A DNA stretch of 35,274 bases from Candidatus Dadabacteria bacterium (GCA_009837205.1 VXTZ01000029.1:1-35274); one strand, 5' to 3'; shown: positions 1 through 8,307, counted from the first letter of the stretch. Numbers and translations are program-made. The notes: generated by a model from the sequence alone, not told the origin.

Positions 1-53
1 CTCTTGCGGCGATGTTGATTTTGAATGTAGTTAATGATATTTTCTCCCAATGA
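1..53 (+). CDS. C-terminal end of an unidentified upstream gene (partial)
   Basis: The third reading frame is open from the window edge to a TGA at 51-53. It encodes a short hydrophobic tail (LAAMLILNVVNDIFSQ). The stop overlaps the rnc start codon by four bases (ATGA), an arrangement typical of co-transcribed genes. It is too short for a family call; the hydrophobic residues would fit the end of a membrane protein. Another frame closes with TAA at 32-34, so this assignment is tentative. Confidence 0.3.
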   Translation, partial: LAAMLILNVVNDIFSQ

Positions 54-706
54 CTCACCGAAAACTTGGCTATGAGTTCAAAGACCCCTCTCTGCTTGAA
101 ACGGCGCTTACCCACAGTTCATATGCAAACGAGTTTTCATGTCCCAGCAACGAGAGACTTGAGTTTCTTGGAGACGCGCTACTTGGATGCATGGTTAGTG
201 TACTGCTTTACGAAAAACACCCTTCATACACCGAGGGAGATCTCTCAAAAATCAGAGGTCAGGTGGTAAGCGGTGCGAATTTTGCAAAGTACGCCGAGAT
301 GCTAGGACTGGGAGAGCAAATAAGGCTAGGAAAGGGAGAAGAAAGCACCGGGGGCAGGGAAAGGGAGTCAAACAACGCAAATGCCTTTGAGGCACTTATA
401 GGAGTGCTGTATCTTGATGCGGGCTACGAGAAAACTTTCGAGGTTGTATCTCGACTGTTTCAAGACGCTGTTGAGGAAGACGATTTTCCCCATGACAGCA
501 AGACGCAGCTTCAGGAAGTTTCCCAGAGCGTCTTCGGAAAGACGCCCGAGTACAGGGTTCTGAGTGAAGAAGGTCCCCAGCATGAAAGGACTTTCACAGT
601 GGAGGTCAGAATTTCTTCCGACCTGGCGGGTACGGGCAAGGGCAGAAGCAAGAGACAGTCCGAGCAGTCCGCGGCGCGCGATGCGCTCAGGAAGCTTGGA
701 TATTAG
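50..706 (+). CDS. rnc: Ribonuclease III
   Basis: Endoribonuclease that cuts double-stranded RNA during rRNA and mRNA maturation in the cytoplasm. The 218-residue length is normal for the family. The RNase III signature NERLEFLGDALLG lies at residues 34-46, with catalytic acidic residues Glu38 and Asp42. The second acidic motif reads ANAFEALIG, with Glu114 present; the position that is Asp114 in E. coli is Asn111 here. A double-stranded-RNA-binding domain occupies about residues 150-218 and ends in the usual SAARDALRKLGY helix. The only ATG after the in-frame stop at 35-37 is at 50. There is no clear Shine-Dalgarno sequence, so translation is probably coupled to the overlapping upstream frame. 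The gene converges on ntrC with three bases between their stops. Confidence 0.95.
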   Translation: MTHRKLGYEFKDPSLLETALTHSSYANEFSCPSNERLEFLGDALLGCMVSVLLYEKHPSYTEGDLSKIRGQVVSGANFAKYAEMLGLGEQIRLGKGEESTGGRERESNNANAFEALIGVLYLDAGYEKTFEVVSRLFQDAVEEDDFPHDSKTQLQEVSQSVFGKTPEYRVLSEEGPQHERTFTVEVRISSDLAGTGKGRSKRQSEQSAARDALRKLGY

Positions 707-709
707 GTC

Positions 710-2125
710 TTAACTTCTTTCTATTCCTAGGTCATTTATCTTTTTTGACAGGGTGTTTCTGTTTATCCCCAGTATTGCTGCCGCCTGTTTCATGTTTCCG
801 TCAGTTTTTGCGAGAATGGTCTTGATTAACTGTTTTTCAACTTTCCCGATTACTTGCTCGTGGATGTTCTGCAGGGATAAGTCCGAATTTTCTACCATCA
901 TGTGAACAAGCTCTTCGGTTTTCCTCTCTGTCGTTTCCGTTTCTCCGTAGCCGGTTTGCGAATCGATGGCTTCTTTTGTCTCCTCACCGCTTACTATGCT
1001 GTCGGGAGTTAAAACCAGAAGACGTTTTATAGTGTTTTCAAGTTCTCGTACGTTTCCGGGCCAACTGTGGTTGATTAGTAGCTGCTTCGCTTCGGGGGAG
1101 AGCACCTTTTTCTCGGTGCCGAATTCAGTAGAGTATTTATTCAAAAAGTGTCGAACCAGTTCCTTTATATCCTCTTTTCTTTTCCTGAGAGGGGGTAGGT
1201 TTATGCTTATGACGTTTAGCCTGTAAAACAGGTCCTCTCTGAAAGAGCCTTCCGTGACAGCATCTCTTAGGTTTTTATTTGTGCTTGCGATTATTCTGGG
1301 GTCAACGGAGACCGGTTTTTCACTGCCGAGCCTGTAGATCTGTTTTTCCTCAATGGCTCTTAGGAGCTTTGACTGCAGGTCGGTTGAAAGTTCCCCTATT
1401 TCGTCTATGTGAAGGGTTCCGCCGTCGGCTTCTTCAAATCTTCCCTTCTTCAAGGTGGTGGCGCCGGTGAATGCCCCTTTTTCGTATCCGAACAGTTCAC
1501 TTTCGATAAGTTCCTTGGGGATCGCGGATATATTTACGGATACCAGTCTTTTCTTTCTTCTCGGACTGTTATAATGGATGGCTCTTGCGATAAGCTCTTT
1601 CCCGGTACCGCTTTCTCCCGTTATCAGCACGGTGATGTTTTTGGAGGCGGTGCGACCGATAAGCTTGTATACGTTCAGCATGTCGGGTGAACTGCCGACT
1701 ATTTCTTCGAACGAAATATTCTCCTCGGGATCCTGAGACAGCCTTATTTTTCTCTCGGCTTCGTAGTTCTTTATGGCCCGCTCGGCAAAGAGTTTTACCT
1801 CTTCGAGGTCAAACGGCTTGGTCAGATAATCATAGGCCCCGAGCTGTATTGAATCTATAGCGTTGCTGACGGTATTCTGCGCGGTAATGAATATTATGGG
1901 CGAGTCAATTTCTCTGTTTCTGAGCTGGTTGAGAACTTCAAACCCGTTCATATCCGGCATGTTTATGTCAAGAAGAATCAGGGAGTATGCATCCTCGCAT
2001 GCTTTTCGCACGGCGTCCTTTCCGTTTTCGGCACACTCGACTTCAAAGCCCGATTTCTTAAGGGATGTCTCGAGTATCCACCTGATGTCCTCTTCGTCGT
2101 CGGCTATTAGGATACGATTTTTCAT
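710..2125 (-). CDS. ntrC: NtrC-family sigma-54-dependent response regulator
   Basis: DNA-binding transcription activator of a two-component system. The 471-residue protein has three domains. A receiver domain (about 1-120) has acidic residues Asp9, Asp10 and Glu11, the phospho-acceptor Asp53 and Lys104. An AAA+ sigma-54 interaction domain (about 140-380) has Walker A GESGTGKE at 170-177, the GAFTGA loop at 217-222 that contacts sigma-54, and Walker [11 protein letters not shown] Fis-type helix-turn-helix (about 425-468) contains [19 protein letters not shown]. The kinase gene lies 64 bases upstream on the same strand, and hom lies upstream of that. NtrB/NtrC pairs normally control nitrogen assimilation; the exact regulon here is inferred. 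It could also be an NtrC-like regulator with another signal. Confidence 0.9.
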   Translation of the reverse strand: MKNRILIADDEEDIRWILETSLKKSGFEVECAENGKDAVRKACEDAYSLILLDINMPDMNGFEVLNQLRNREIDSPIIFITAQNTVSNAIDSIQLGAYDYLTKPFDLEEVKLFAERAIKNYEAERKIRLSQDPEENISFEEIVGSSPDMLNVYKLIGRTASKNITVLITGESGTGKELIARAIHYNSPRRKKRLVSVNISAIPKELIESELFGYEKGAFTGATTLKKGRFEEADGGTLHIDEIGELSTDLQSKLLRAIEEKQIYRLGSEKPVSVDPRIIASTNKNLRDAVTEGSFREDLFYRLNVISINLPPLRKRKEDIKELVRHFLNKYSTEFGTEKKVLSPEAKQLLINHSWPGNVRELENTIKRLLVLTPDSIVSGEETKEAIDSQTGYGETETTERKTEELVHMMVENSDLSLQNIHEQVIGKVEKQLIKTILAKTDGNMKQAAAILGINRNTLSKKINDLGIERS

Positions 2126-2189
2126 GATTTGGTTTCTCCAGCCGCCAAGTCAGCGATTGCGTTACCTGTTCCCAAAAAGCTGATAATTT

Positions 2190-3284
2190 CTAGCTCGCCG
2201 GGAGTTGTATCTTGAATTCGGAGCCCGTTCCTTCTTCACTCTCCGCGGTAATTATTCCTCCGTATTTGGCTATTACTTGGCTCGATATGAAAAGACCAAG
2301 CCCTGTTCCTTTCCTTTTGCTCGAGAAAAACGGGGTAAATATTTTTTTCAGGTCTTTTTTCTGTATTCCTGTTCCGTTGTCTTTTACCGATATCAGGACC
2401 GTGTGTTTATTGCGTATCTTGTAATCCGTGACCCACTTGGTGCTGACCGTTATCTGCCCTTTGTTCTTTATCGAACTCACCGCGTTTTGGATAATGTTTA
2501 TGAACGCCTGTTTCAGGGAGTTGTAGTCTCCTGGTATGGGAGGAATGGTAATGTCGAGCTTGTGCTTGAATTCTATGTTTTTATGAAGATTCGATTCGAG
2601 AAATATTATGTCAATCAGAATTTCATTTATATCTACCGACATCAGATGCTGCGTTGATACCGATGACGGTTTCACGAGTCTGTCAACCAAGTCTCTAAGT
2701 CTTTCCGTTTCCTTTATTATTATCTTCGAACACCGGTTTTTCTCCGTTTTTGACAGCGTGCCGCTTAGAAGTTGTGCAGCTCCCTTTATGCCGCTCAGGG
2801 GATTTCTTATTTCGTGAGCAAGTCCCCTTACAAGGGTTTCGTAATTTTCTTCGAGTCTGCAGTTCCTGCTGATGATGGACATCATGTTCATTTTTTCAGT
2901 GTTTCTTATCTGGATTACAAGTCCGTTCATCCCGCCGTCGCTTCCGTGTATCGGAGATACAGTGCATTCCACGTTGATCGAAGAGTTGCGGGATATGCGG
3001 AAAAGCAGATCGTTTTCTTGCACGACCCTTTCTTCTTTTACCGCCCTTGAGCAGAGGTTGGTTATTTCTTCCGACAGAAATTTTGATATATGATTTCCGA
3101 TTGTCTTTTGCCTTGAGATATTGAGTATGGTCTCAGACGGCTCGTTAACGGAAATTATATTAAGATCCCTGTCAGCTACTATAACCCCCTCGGGAAGTGA
3201 ATCCAGAAGATCCCTGTAGAACATAGCATGTTCCTGCGGTTCTGTGTCCGTAAGCATTTTTCTCGCTACCGCTGATTCTCTCAT
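2190..3284 (-). CDS. ntrB: NtrB-type PAS sensor histidine kinase
   Basis: Cytoplasmic sensor kinase that should phosphorylate the NtrC-type regulator encoded directly downstream. The 364-residue protein has no membrane segment, as expected for NtrB. A PAS domain spans about 20-130. The H-box GLAHEIRNPLSGIKGAAQL places the phosphorylated histidine at His157 and closely resembles NtrB (GlnL). The HATPase domain shows the N-box (INIIQNAVSSI), G1 DNGTGI and G2 GTGLGL. Its start codon overlaps the hom stop by four bases (3281-3284), so expression is coupled to homoserine dehydrogenase. Signal input through PII is known for NtrB but not visible here. Confidence 0.88.
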   Translation of the reverse strand: MRESAVARKMLTDTEPQEHAMFYRDLLDSLPEGVIVADRDLNIISVNEPSETILNISRQKTIGNHISKFLSEEITNLCSRAVKEERVVQENDLLFRISRNSSINVECTVSPIHGSDGGMNGLVIQIRNTEKMNMMSIISRNCRLEENYETLVRGLAHEIRNPLSGIKGAAQLLSGTLSKTEKNRCSKIIIKETERLRDLVDRLVKPSSVSTQHLMSVDINEILIDIIFLESNLHKNIEFKHKLDITIPPIPGDYNSLKQAFINIIQNAVSSIKNKGQITVSTKWVTDYKIRNKHTVLISVKDNGTGIQKKDLKKIFTPFFSSKRKGTGLGLFISSQVIAKYGGIITAESEEGTGSEFKIQLPAS

Positions 3285-4582
3285 ATTTCTTCGATCCTTA
3301 TGAAAATCGCGTCGGCTACAGATGTCATGGATTTCCTTATCCTATCAAGAGCTTTCCTGAGACTTTTCTCCCCCGACTCGTGGGTCATTATTATGATAGG
3401 AACCTCCCCGCCGTTTGTTTCCCTTGTCTGCTGAATTATGGACTCTATGCTTATTCCGCACTTCCCGAGAATCGTGGTTATTTTCCCGAGCGTGCCGGGC
3501 TTGTCCTCGACTTGAAATCTAAGGTAGTAGCGGCCCGTAAGACCGTCGGTGCTAACAAGAGCCCTGCGTCCTGCATCTTCCGCGTAAAGCATGGGAGGGG
3601 CGGGCTGCGAACCGTTTTGGGCGGTTTTTGCGATTGAAACCAAATCGCCCACAACGGCGCTTGCCGTCGGGAGCATCCCGGCTCCCATTCCATATAACAT
3701 TGTCGGACCTACCTTGTCTCCCACGATATGGATTGCGTTAAACGCGTCTTTTACATCGGCAAGCTGAGTGTTTTTTCTTATAAGGGCCGGATAAACTCCA
3801 GCCTGTATGCCCGAGTCGGTTGACTTGGCTATGGCAAGCAGTTTGATCTTGTAGCCGAGCTGTTCGGCGAAGCTTATATCGATTGAAGAGATGCTTCTTA
3901 TTCCCTCGACGTATATGTTCTCGAATTTCGGAAAGAATCCGTAGGCAAGCATTATCAGAATCGACAGCTTGTGCGCGGCGTCAATGCCGTCTATGTCAAA
4001 CGAGGGGTCGGCTTCTGCGTATCCCTCTTTCTGGGCACGCTGCAGCATTTCGTCAAACCCTTTTTTCTGCTCCGACATGTTGTGGAGTATGTAGTTGCAC
4101 GTCCCGTTCATTATTCCGTGTATGGAGAGGATGTTGTTTGCCACATAGCTCTCATGTGCCGCCTTGATTATAGGTATTCCTCCTCCGACGCTTGCTTCAA
4201 ACGCCACATGAACCCCGTTTGCGGCCGCTTCCCTGAATATTTCACCCCCGTGGTGAGCCAGAAGGGCCTTGTTTGCGGTTACGACGTTTTTTCCGTTTCG
4301 TATCGCGGCCAAGACCAGTTCGCGCGCTGCCGTAGTTCCGCCGATAAGCTCGATTATTATCGAGATGCTCTCGTCGTCTATGAGTTCGCGTGCCTCGGTG
4401 GTAAAAAGTTTCCTAGGGATTTTTACCGGGCGTTTTCTCTTTATGTCGATATCGGCTACTTTCTTGATTCTGAGCCTTATCCCGGTCCTTTTTTCTATTA
4501 TGTCTTTGTTTTCGCTTATTGTTTTATAAACCCCGCAACCTATGGTTCCGGCGCCTATAAGACCTATATCTACGGAATTCAT
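3281..4582 (-). CDS. hom: Homoserine dehydrogenase with C-terminal ACT domain
   Basis: NAD(P)-dependent reduction of aspartate semialdehyde to homoserine, the branch point towards threonine and methionine. The 433-residue length matches monofunctional bacterial Hom. The N-terminus carries the nucleotide-binding GxGxxG (IGAGTIG, residues 9-15). The catalytic segment includes VVTANKALLAHHG and NGTCNYIL. The C-terminal 80 residues (RYYLRFQVEDKPGTLGKI onward) form an ACT domain, the usual site of threonine feedback. The ATG at 4582 has an AAGGAG ribosome site eight bases upstream. It is the first gene of an operon with ntrB and ntrC, an unusual partnership for an amino-acid enzyme. Confidence 0.95.
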   Translation of the reverse strand: MNSVDIGLIGAGTIGCGVYKTISENKDIIEKRTGIRLRIKKVADIDIKRKRPVKIPRKLFTTEARELIDDESISIIIELIGGTTAARELVLAAIRNGKNVVTANKALLAHHGGEIFREAAANGVHVAFEASVGGGIPIIKAAHESYVANNILSIHGIMNGTCNYILHNMSEQKKGFDEMLQRAQKEGYAEADPSFDIDGIDAAHKLSILIMLAYGFFPKFENIYVEGIRSISSIDISFAEQLGYKIKLLAIAKSTDSGIQAGVYPALIRKNTQLADVKDAFNAIHIVGDKVGPTMLYGMGAGMLPTASAVVGDLVSIAKTAQNGSQPAPPMLYAEDAGRRALVSTDGLTGRYYLRFQVEDKPGTLGKITTILGKCGISIESIIQQTRETNGGEVPIIIMTHESGEKSLRKALDRIRKSMTSVADAIFIRIEEI

Positions 4583-4618
4583 CCAACAATCTCCTTTTTC
4601 TTAATGCACAAAAAGAAA

Positions 4619-4624
4619 ATTATA
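4619..4624 (-). promoter_or_regulatory. Possible -10 box for hom-ntrB-ntrC
   Basis: On the minus strand a perfect TATAAT stands about 36 bases upstream of the hom ATG, which would give a leader of about 30 bases. No convincing -35 hexamer is found at 16-18 bases, so the call rests on the -10 alone. Confidence 0.3.
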
Positions 4625-4672
4625 CATAATCCGCTTTACAATAAAGAGGGGCCGCTGTCTTGGAGCGGAGGT

Positions 4673-4700
4673 TTGACAGTCATGTTTCCTGAAATAGACT
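4673..4700 (+). promoter_or_regulatory. Promoter of tRNA-Ala(CGC)
   Basis: TTGACA (4673-4678), a 16-base spacer, and TAGACT (4695-4700). The predicted start is about 12 bases before the tRNA. The same pattern recurs before the second tRNA-Ala gene, which supports both. Confidence 0.55.
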
Positions 4701-4719
4701 AATTACTCCTGTTCTTCGT

Positions 4720-4796
4720 GGGGCCGTAGCTCAGTCCGGGAGAGCGCATGAATCGCACTCATGAGGTCGCGGGTTCGACTCCCGTCGGCTCCACCA
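4720..4796 (+). tRNA. tRNA-Ala (anticodon CGC)
   Basis: The 77-base gene includes an encoded CCA end. It folds as a cloverleaf with 7-bp acceptor, 4-bp D, 5-bp anticodon and 5-bp T stems. The anticodon loop ATCGCAC gives anticodon CGC, reading GCG. The acceptor stem GGGGCCG/CGGCTCC contains the G3-U70 wobble pair that marks alanine tRNAs. It is nearly identical to the tRNA-Ala(GGC) gene 60 bases downstream except for the D-loop and anticodon loop. Confidence 0.95.
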
Positions 4797-4808
4797 TTCT
4801 TTCAGGGT

Positions 4809-4843
4809 TTGACATGCGCTTGCCTTGAAACTAGATTTATAAT
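4809..4843 (+). promoter_or_regulatory. Promoter of tRNA-Ala(GGC)
   Basis: TTGACA (4809-4814) is followed after 17 bases by TAGATT (4832-4837). A perfect TATAAT sits at 4838-4843 but with a 23-base spacing. The TTGACA/TAGA pattern parallels the promoter of the first tRNA-Ala, so the pair may have been duplicated together with their promoters. Confidence 0.5.
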
Positions 4844-4855
4844 CCTGTTTTATGC

Positions 4856-4931
4856 GGGGCCGTAGCTCAGTTGGGAGAGCGCATGAATGGCATTCATGAG
4901 GTCGCGGGTTCGACTCCCGTCGGCTCCACCA
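4856..4931 (+). tRNA. tRNA-Ala (anticodon GGC)
   Basis: The 76-base gene includes an encoded CCA. The acceptor stem is the same as in the neighbouring gene and carries the G3-U70 pair. The anticodon loop ATGGCAT gives GGC, which reads GCC and GCU. It ends four bases before the convergent binding-protein gene stop at 4936. Confidence 0.95.
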
Positions 4932-4935
4932 CCCC

Positions 4936-6054
4936 TCATACTATGAGCCGGGAATTAGAATATTCCTTTGGAAAAACTATTTTTTTCTCCCCGTCCTGCC
5001 ATTGGGTTACCAGCATCCCGTGTCCCATCTGCCGCAGGGTCTCGGGATCAATACGGAAATCCCCGTAAAAAGTCGTGAACCGAGAGCGCAGGGCCTCGCA
5101 CAGAAGCGTCTGTTCGTCCGTTTCGCCTGTTCTCTCGATGAGTTTCTCGATTATAAGCCCCATATTGTAGGACTGTGCGGCCGTGTAGTCGGGCGTGTAT
5201 CCGTAAGCGCGGGCAAACCTGTCTGAAAACTCCTTGGGGCTCGGGCCGAAATCCGGGGATAAAGAAAGCGTTGGTTCCCACTGGCTTGTCGAGACAAAAC
5301 CGTCTGCTTCCCGCCCGAGACGTTTGTCAAACTCGTTTACCGCCGCCGCAAGCGTCGCCACTACCCCGAAGTCAAGGTCTGAGTTCTTCCGTACCCACTT
5401 GGCGAGATTTATGTCGTCTTCCATTCCTCCGCAGCAGAGCACGCAGGAAGCGCTACGGCTTTTTGGGCGGGCAAGTATGGTGGAGAAGTCTTCTGTGCCG
5501 GAGGGAAAGTCATAAACGGCTGCCGAAATACCCAGTTTCTCCGCGCGAAGCAGAGCCCCTTCGCACACGGTCTGGGAAAAGCGGCTTCCAGCGAGACGCA
5601 AAACGAAGAGCTCCACAGCTTGGCTATAGCAGTCGTGGATCATATCCACGACCGCTTGGAAGTAAGAAGATGCCCCGGTTATCGCGCTTACCGTTTTGCC
5701 CCGGGCGCGAGAAGGAATATCGTCAAGCGACCCACCGTAATTCCACACTACTCTTTGGGCGCTCTCTGCAGTTTCAACGCACGCAAGGGTGAGGCTGCTT
5801 GAATATGGCCCAAGTAGTATGTCTACTCTGTCTTTTTCTATAAGGCGGAGGGTGTTCTCCTTTGTTTTTTCGGGGATACTCTCATCGTCATAGAAGACGA
5901 GTTCCGGAACTAGGGATTTTCCATCCTGCGTCTCTATTCCGCCTCTAGAGCGCAGTTCCTCAGTAAAAAGTTTTATTCCCCGGAGGCTTTCCCTGCCTTG
6001 GACCGCGTGGCGTCCTGAGAGCGTTGCGGAAAGGCCGATTTTAAAGGAGTCCAT
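4936..6054 (-). CDS. LivJ/AmiC-like ligand-binding protein without signal peptide
   Basis: The 372-residue protein resembles the branched-chain amino-acid (Leu/Ile/Val) type I periplasmic-binding family. It begins with the domain itself (IGLSATLSGRHAVQGRESL) and contains DILLGPYSSSLTLAC, GASSYFQAV and PDYTAAQSYN-like segments usual for the fold. It has no signal peptide or lipobox. A signal cannot lie upstream, because the third codon before the ATG is the in-frame TGA of the aminotransferase. It is therefore predicted to be cytoplasmic, like the amide sensor AmiC, a known family member. No ABC permease or ATPase gene is nearby. The gene follows the aminotransferase by six bases, and no Shine-Dalgarno sequence precedes its ATG. 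The ligand is unknown. Confidence 0.8.
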   Translation of the reverse strand: MDSFKIGLSATLSGRHAVQGRESLRGIKLFTEELRSRGGIETQDGKSLVPELVFYDDESIPEKTKENTLRLIEKDRVDILLGPYSSSLTLACVETAESAQRVVWNYGGSLDDIPSRARGKTVSAITGASSYFQAVVDMIHDCYSQAVELFVLRLAGSRFSQTVCEGALLRAEKLGISAAVYDFPSGTEDFSTILARPKSRSASCVLCCGGMEDDINLAKWVRKNSDLDFGVVATLAAAVNEFDKRLGREADGFVSTSQWEPTLSLSPDFGPSPKEFSDRFARAYGYTPDYTAAQSYNMGLIIEKLIERTGETDEQTLLCEALRSRFTTFYGDFRIDPETLRQMGHGMLVTQWQDGEKKIVFPKEYSNSRLIV

Positions 6055-6060
6055 TTCGAA

Positions 6061-7254
6061 TCAGAGCAGGGTTTTTACCGCCTCTTCAATTCTGTTTAAG
6101 CCCTCTTCTATGTTTTCCATGGATGTTGCGTAGGATATCCTGAGGTAGTTTTCTTTTCCGAAGGCTATGCCAGGAACGACGGCTACTTTCGCCTCTTCGA
6201 GAAGGAATTCGGTAAACGAAATGGACCCGTCAATTCTCTTGTTTCCGTATGCTTTCCCCACGAAACCGCTTATGCTCGGGAACACGTAGAACGCTCCCAT
6301 GGGGTTAAAACAGGTAAATCCCGGGATTTCGTTCAGCCTTTTTACTATGAAGTTCTTCCTTCTCTCAAATTCCCTTGCCCTTTTGCCTAGCAGCTCCTGC
6401 GGTCCTCTAAGCGCCTCAAGGGCTGCCATCTGCGAGATTGAAGAGGGGTTTGAGGTTGACTGGCCTTGTAGCTTTGCCATCGCGCTTATTACTCTTTTGT
6501 CTCCGGCGGCGTATCCTATGCGCCATCCGGTCATTGAGTAGGATTTGGATACTCCGTTTACGAGTACAGTGGATTTTTTAGCCTTGTCGCTAAGAGAGCA
6601 GACAGATACATGTTCAGTATCTGCGTAGATTATTTTTTCGTATATTTCATCTGAAATTATAATCAGGTCGGCGTCCAAGGCTACTTTTACTATCTCTTCA
6701 AGTTCCCCGCGCGAATAAGTGGTTCCCGTTGGGTTCGAAGGATAGTTAAGAATAAGGGCCCGCGTCCTTTCGTTTATCTCTGCCTGAAGCTGCTCCGGGG
6801 TGATTTTGAAAAGTCCTTGCTCGTCTGTGTCCATGATCACCGGAGTCGCGCCCGTAAGCGCCACTTGCTCGGGATAGGAAACCCAGTAGGGAGCCGGAAT
6901 TATGACTTCGTCTCCGGATTCGAAAAGTGCTTGGGTGATGTTGTATATCGAGTGTTTTGCCCCGCAGGAAACCAGTATTTCGTCCCTTGAGTACTCAAGG
7001 CTGTGATCTTTTTTCAAAGACGCCGCTATAGCGTCTTTGAGCTCGTCGATTCCACCCACGGCAGTGTATTTCGTAAAACCGCTTTTAATCGCGGCCACGC
7101 CTTCTTTTTTCACGTTCTCCGGGGTGTCGAAATCGGGTTCCCCCGCCCCGAACCCTATGATGTCAACTCCTTGGGCGCGAAGCGACTTGGCTTTTGCCGT
7201 TATAGTCAGAGTTGCAGAAGGCTTCAGATTGCTGACCCTTTCTGAAAGTCTCAC
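6061..7254 (-). CDS. Aspartate/aromatic aminotransferase (class I, PLP)
   Basis: PLP-dependent transfer of an amino group, most likely aspartate to 2-oxoglutarate. Starting from GTG at 7254 the protein has 397 residues and begins VRLSERVSNLKPSATLTIT, the normal start of the bacterial Igamma group. The PLP lysine is Lys237 in SKSYSMTGWRIGY. The family motifs GAGEPDFDTPE and NYPSNPTGTTYS and the C-terminal LRISYATS arginine are present. I preferred GTG at 7254 over the TTG at 7296 because GGAGG lies ten bases upstream and the extra 14 residues overlap coaD without family similarity. It is third in a minus-strand operon with rsmD and coaD. Confidence 0.9.
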   Translation of the reverse strand: MRLSERVSNLKPSATLTITAKAKSLRAQGVDIIGFGAGEPDFDTPENVKKEGVAAIKSGFTKYTAVGGIDELKDAIAASLKKDHSLEYSRDEILVSCGAKHSIYNITQALFESGDEVIIPAPYWVSYPEQVALTGATPVIMDTDEQGLFKITPEQLQAEINERTRALILNYPSNPTGTTYSRGELEEIVKVALDADLIIISDEIYEKIIYADTEHVSVCSLSDKAKKSTVLVNGVSKSYSMTGWRIGYAAGDKRVISAMAKLQGQSTSNPSSISQMAALEALRGPQELLGKRAREFERRKNFIVKRLNEIPGFTCFNPMGAFYVFPSISGFVGKAYGNKRIDGSISFTEFLLEEAKVAVVPGIAFGKENYLRISYATSMENIEEGLNRIEEAVKTLL

Positions 7255-7258
7255 TTTA

Positions 7259-7762
7259 TCATTTCCTCCGTTCCCCGGTCGGGCGAAGTTTTTCAATCAG
7301 TTTTTCCTCAACCACTGCCGGCACAAAATCCTTTGCGGAACCTCCCAGGGAAATGATTTCCTTTATCAGGGAGGAGCTTATGTGAGAGAATTGGCTTTCA
7401 GTTACCATAAACAGTGTTTCCACTTCTTCGTTCATAAGCTTGTTTGCGGTGGCCATCTGAAGTTCGTATTCAAAGTCCGAATGACATCTCATTCCGCGCA
7501 ATATAGTGTTTGTTTCCTTTTCTCTTATGTAGTCGGCCAGCAACCCCTCGAAGCTTTCAACCTCGACGTTGGGGAAATCCTTGGTCACCTCGGCGATCAG
7601 AGATACTCTTTCTTCGGTCGAGAGCGTCGTTTTCTTTGAAGTATTGTGTCCGACCGAAATTATTATTTTTTCGAATATTCCCGCGGCCCGGGTAATTATG
7701 TTAAGGTGCCCGTTTGTAAAAGGGTCGAAGGAACCCGGATAGATTACAATTTTGCCGTTCAA
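7259..7762 (-). CDS. coaD: Phosphopantetheine adenylyltransferase
   Basis: Transfers AMP from ATP to 4'-phosphopantetheine to give dephospho-CoA, the fourth step of CoA synthesis. The 167-residue length is typical. The nucleotidyltransferase motif GSFDPFTNGHL (residues 10-20) holds His19, and the second motif ISSSLIKEI is near residue 128. The arginine segment ILRGMRCHSDFEYE contacts substrate in known structures. Its start overlaps rsmD by four bases, and its last codons (CGG AGG AAA) supply the ribosome site for the aminotransferase. The pantothenate kinase gene coaX lies elsewhere in this window. Confidence 0.96.
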   Translation of the reverse strand: MNGKIVIYPGSFDPFTNGHLNIITRAAGIFEKIIISVGHNTSKKTTLSTEERVSLIAEVTKDFPNVEVESFEGLLADYIREKETNTILRGMRCHSDFEYELQMATANKLMNEEVETLFMVTESQFSHISSSLIKEIISLGGSAKDFVPAVVEEKLIEKLRPTGERRK

Positions 7763-8307
7763 TCTAGCCTCCTTAGAAAACTTACGGAGGTACCTCCGTA
7801 TTTTTTGGTTCTCACGTCAAGTCCTTCAGAATTAATAACGTTTCTGGATGGATGTTCAATAACCATTACTCCCTTCTCTCCTACGACGCTTCGTATATCG
7901 CGGGCAAGCTCATAAGGCTCCGTCTTTTCGTAAAGCTCATATGGGGGATCGACGAAAACAACATCAAACCCGCAATTTTCCGCACTTAACATACTCAATG
8001 CTTTTCTGAAATCAAAATTGAGTATTCTCGATCGTTCCGTGTATCCCAAGGAACGCAGATTCTGGGCGATTATTCCCGCTGTGCCGGGGTTTTTCTCAAC
8101 GAAGACACAAAATGCGGCTCCCAGACTCAGAGCCTCGATTCCCAGGTTCCCCGAGCCCGAGAAAAGATCAAGCACCCTTGTTCCCGCCACTTCGGGACCC
8201 AGTATGTCGAAAATGGATTTTTTTATTCTGGATGCCGTGGGTCTAAGCGATTTTCCCCTTGGGACTTTCAGTTTTTTGCCCTTGGATTGTCCCGTAAGTA
8301 TGCGCAT
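7759..8307 (-). CDS. rsmD: 16S rRNA (guanine-966-N2)-methyltransferase
   Basis: SAM-dependent methylation of G966 in 16S rRNA. The 182-residue protein starts with MRILTGQSKGKKLKVP and continues RPTASRIKKSIFDIL, both diagnostic for RsmD. The SAM-binding motif VLDLFSGSGNLGIEAL and the catalytic VFVDPPY motif are intact. It is the first gene of the rsmD-coaD-aminotransferase-binding protein operon; the rsmD-coaD pairing is common in bacteria. It is transcribed divergently from gyrA with 144 bases between the starts. I see no strong ribosome site before the ATG. Confidence 0.93.
   Translation of the reverse strand: MRILTGQSKGKKLKVPRGKSLRPTASRIKKSIFDILGPEVAGTRVLDLFSGSGNLGIEALSLGAAFCVFVEKNPGTAGIIAQNLRSLGYTERSRILNFDFRKALSMLSAENCGFDVVFVDPPYELYEKTEPYELARDIRSVVGEKGVMVIEHPSRNVINSEGLDVRTKKYGGTSVSFLRRLD

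Noticed and set aside
4871-5068. Plus-strand ORF of 65 residues across the second tRNA-Ala
   Set aside because: It is read through the tRNA and antisense to the binding-protein gene; no protein similarity.
5175-5792. Long plus-strand ORF of 205 residues
   Set aside because: It lies wholly antisense to the ligand-binding protein gene, which has clear family motifs; its basic, Arg-rich product is typical of a shadow frame.
7255-7296. Earlier TTG start for the aminotransferase
   Set aside because: The 14 added residues lie inside coaD and show no family similarity, while GTG at 7254 has a good ribosome site.
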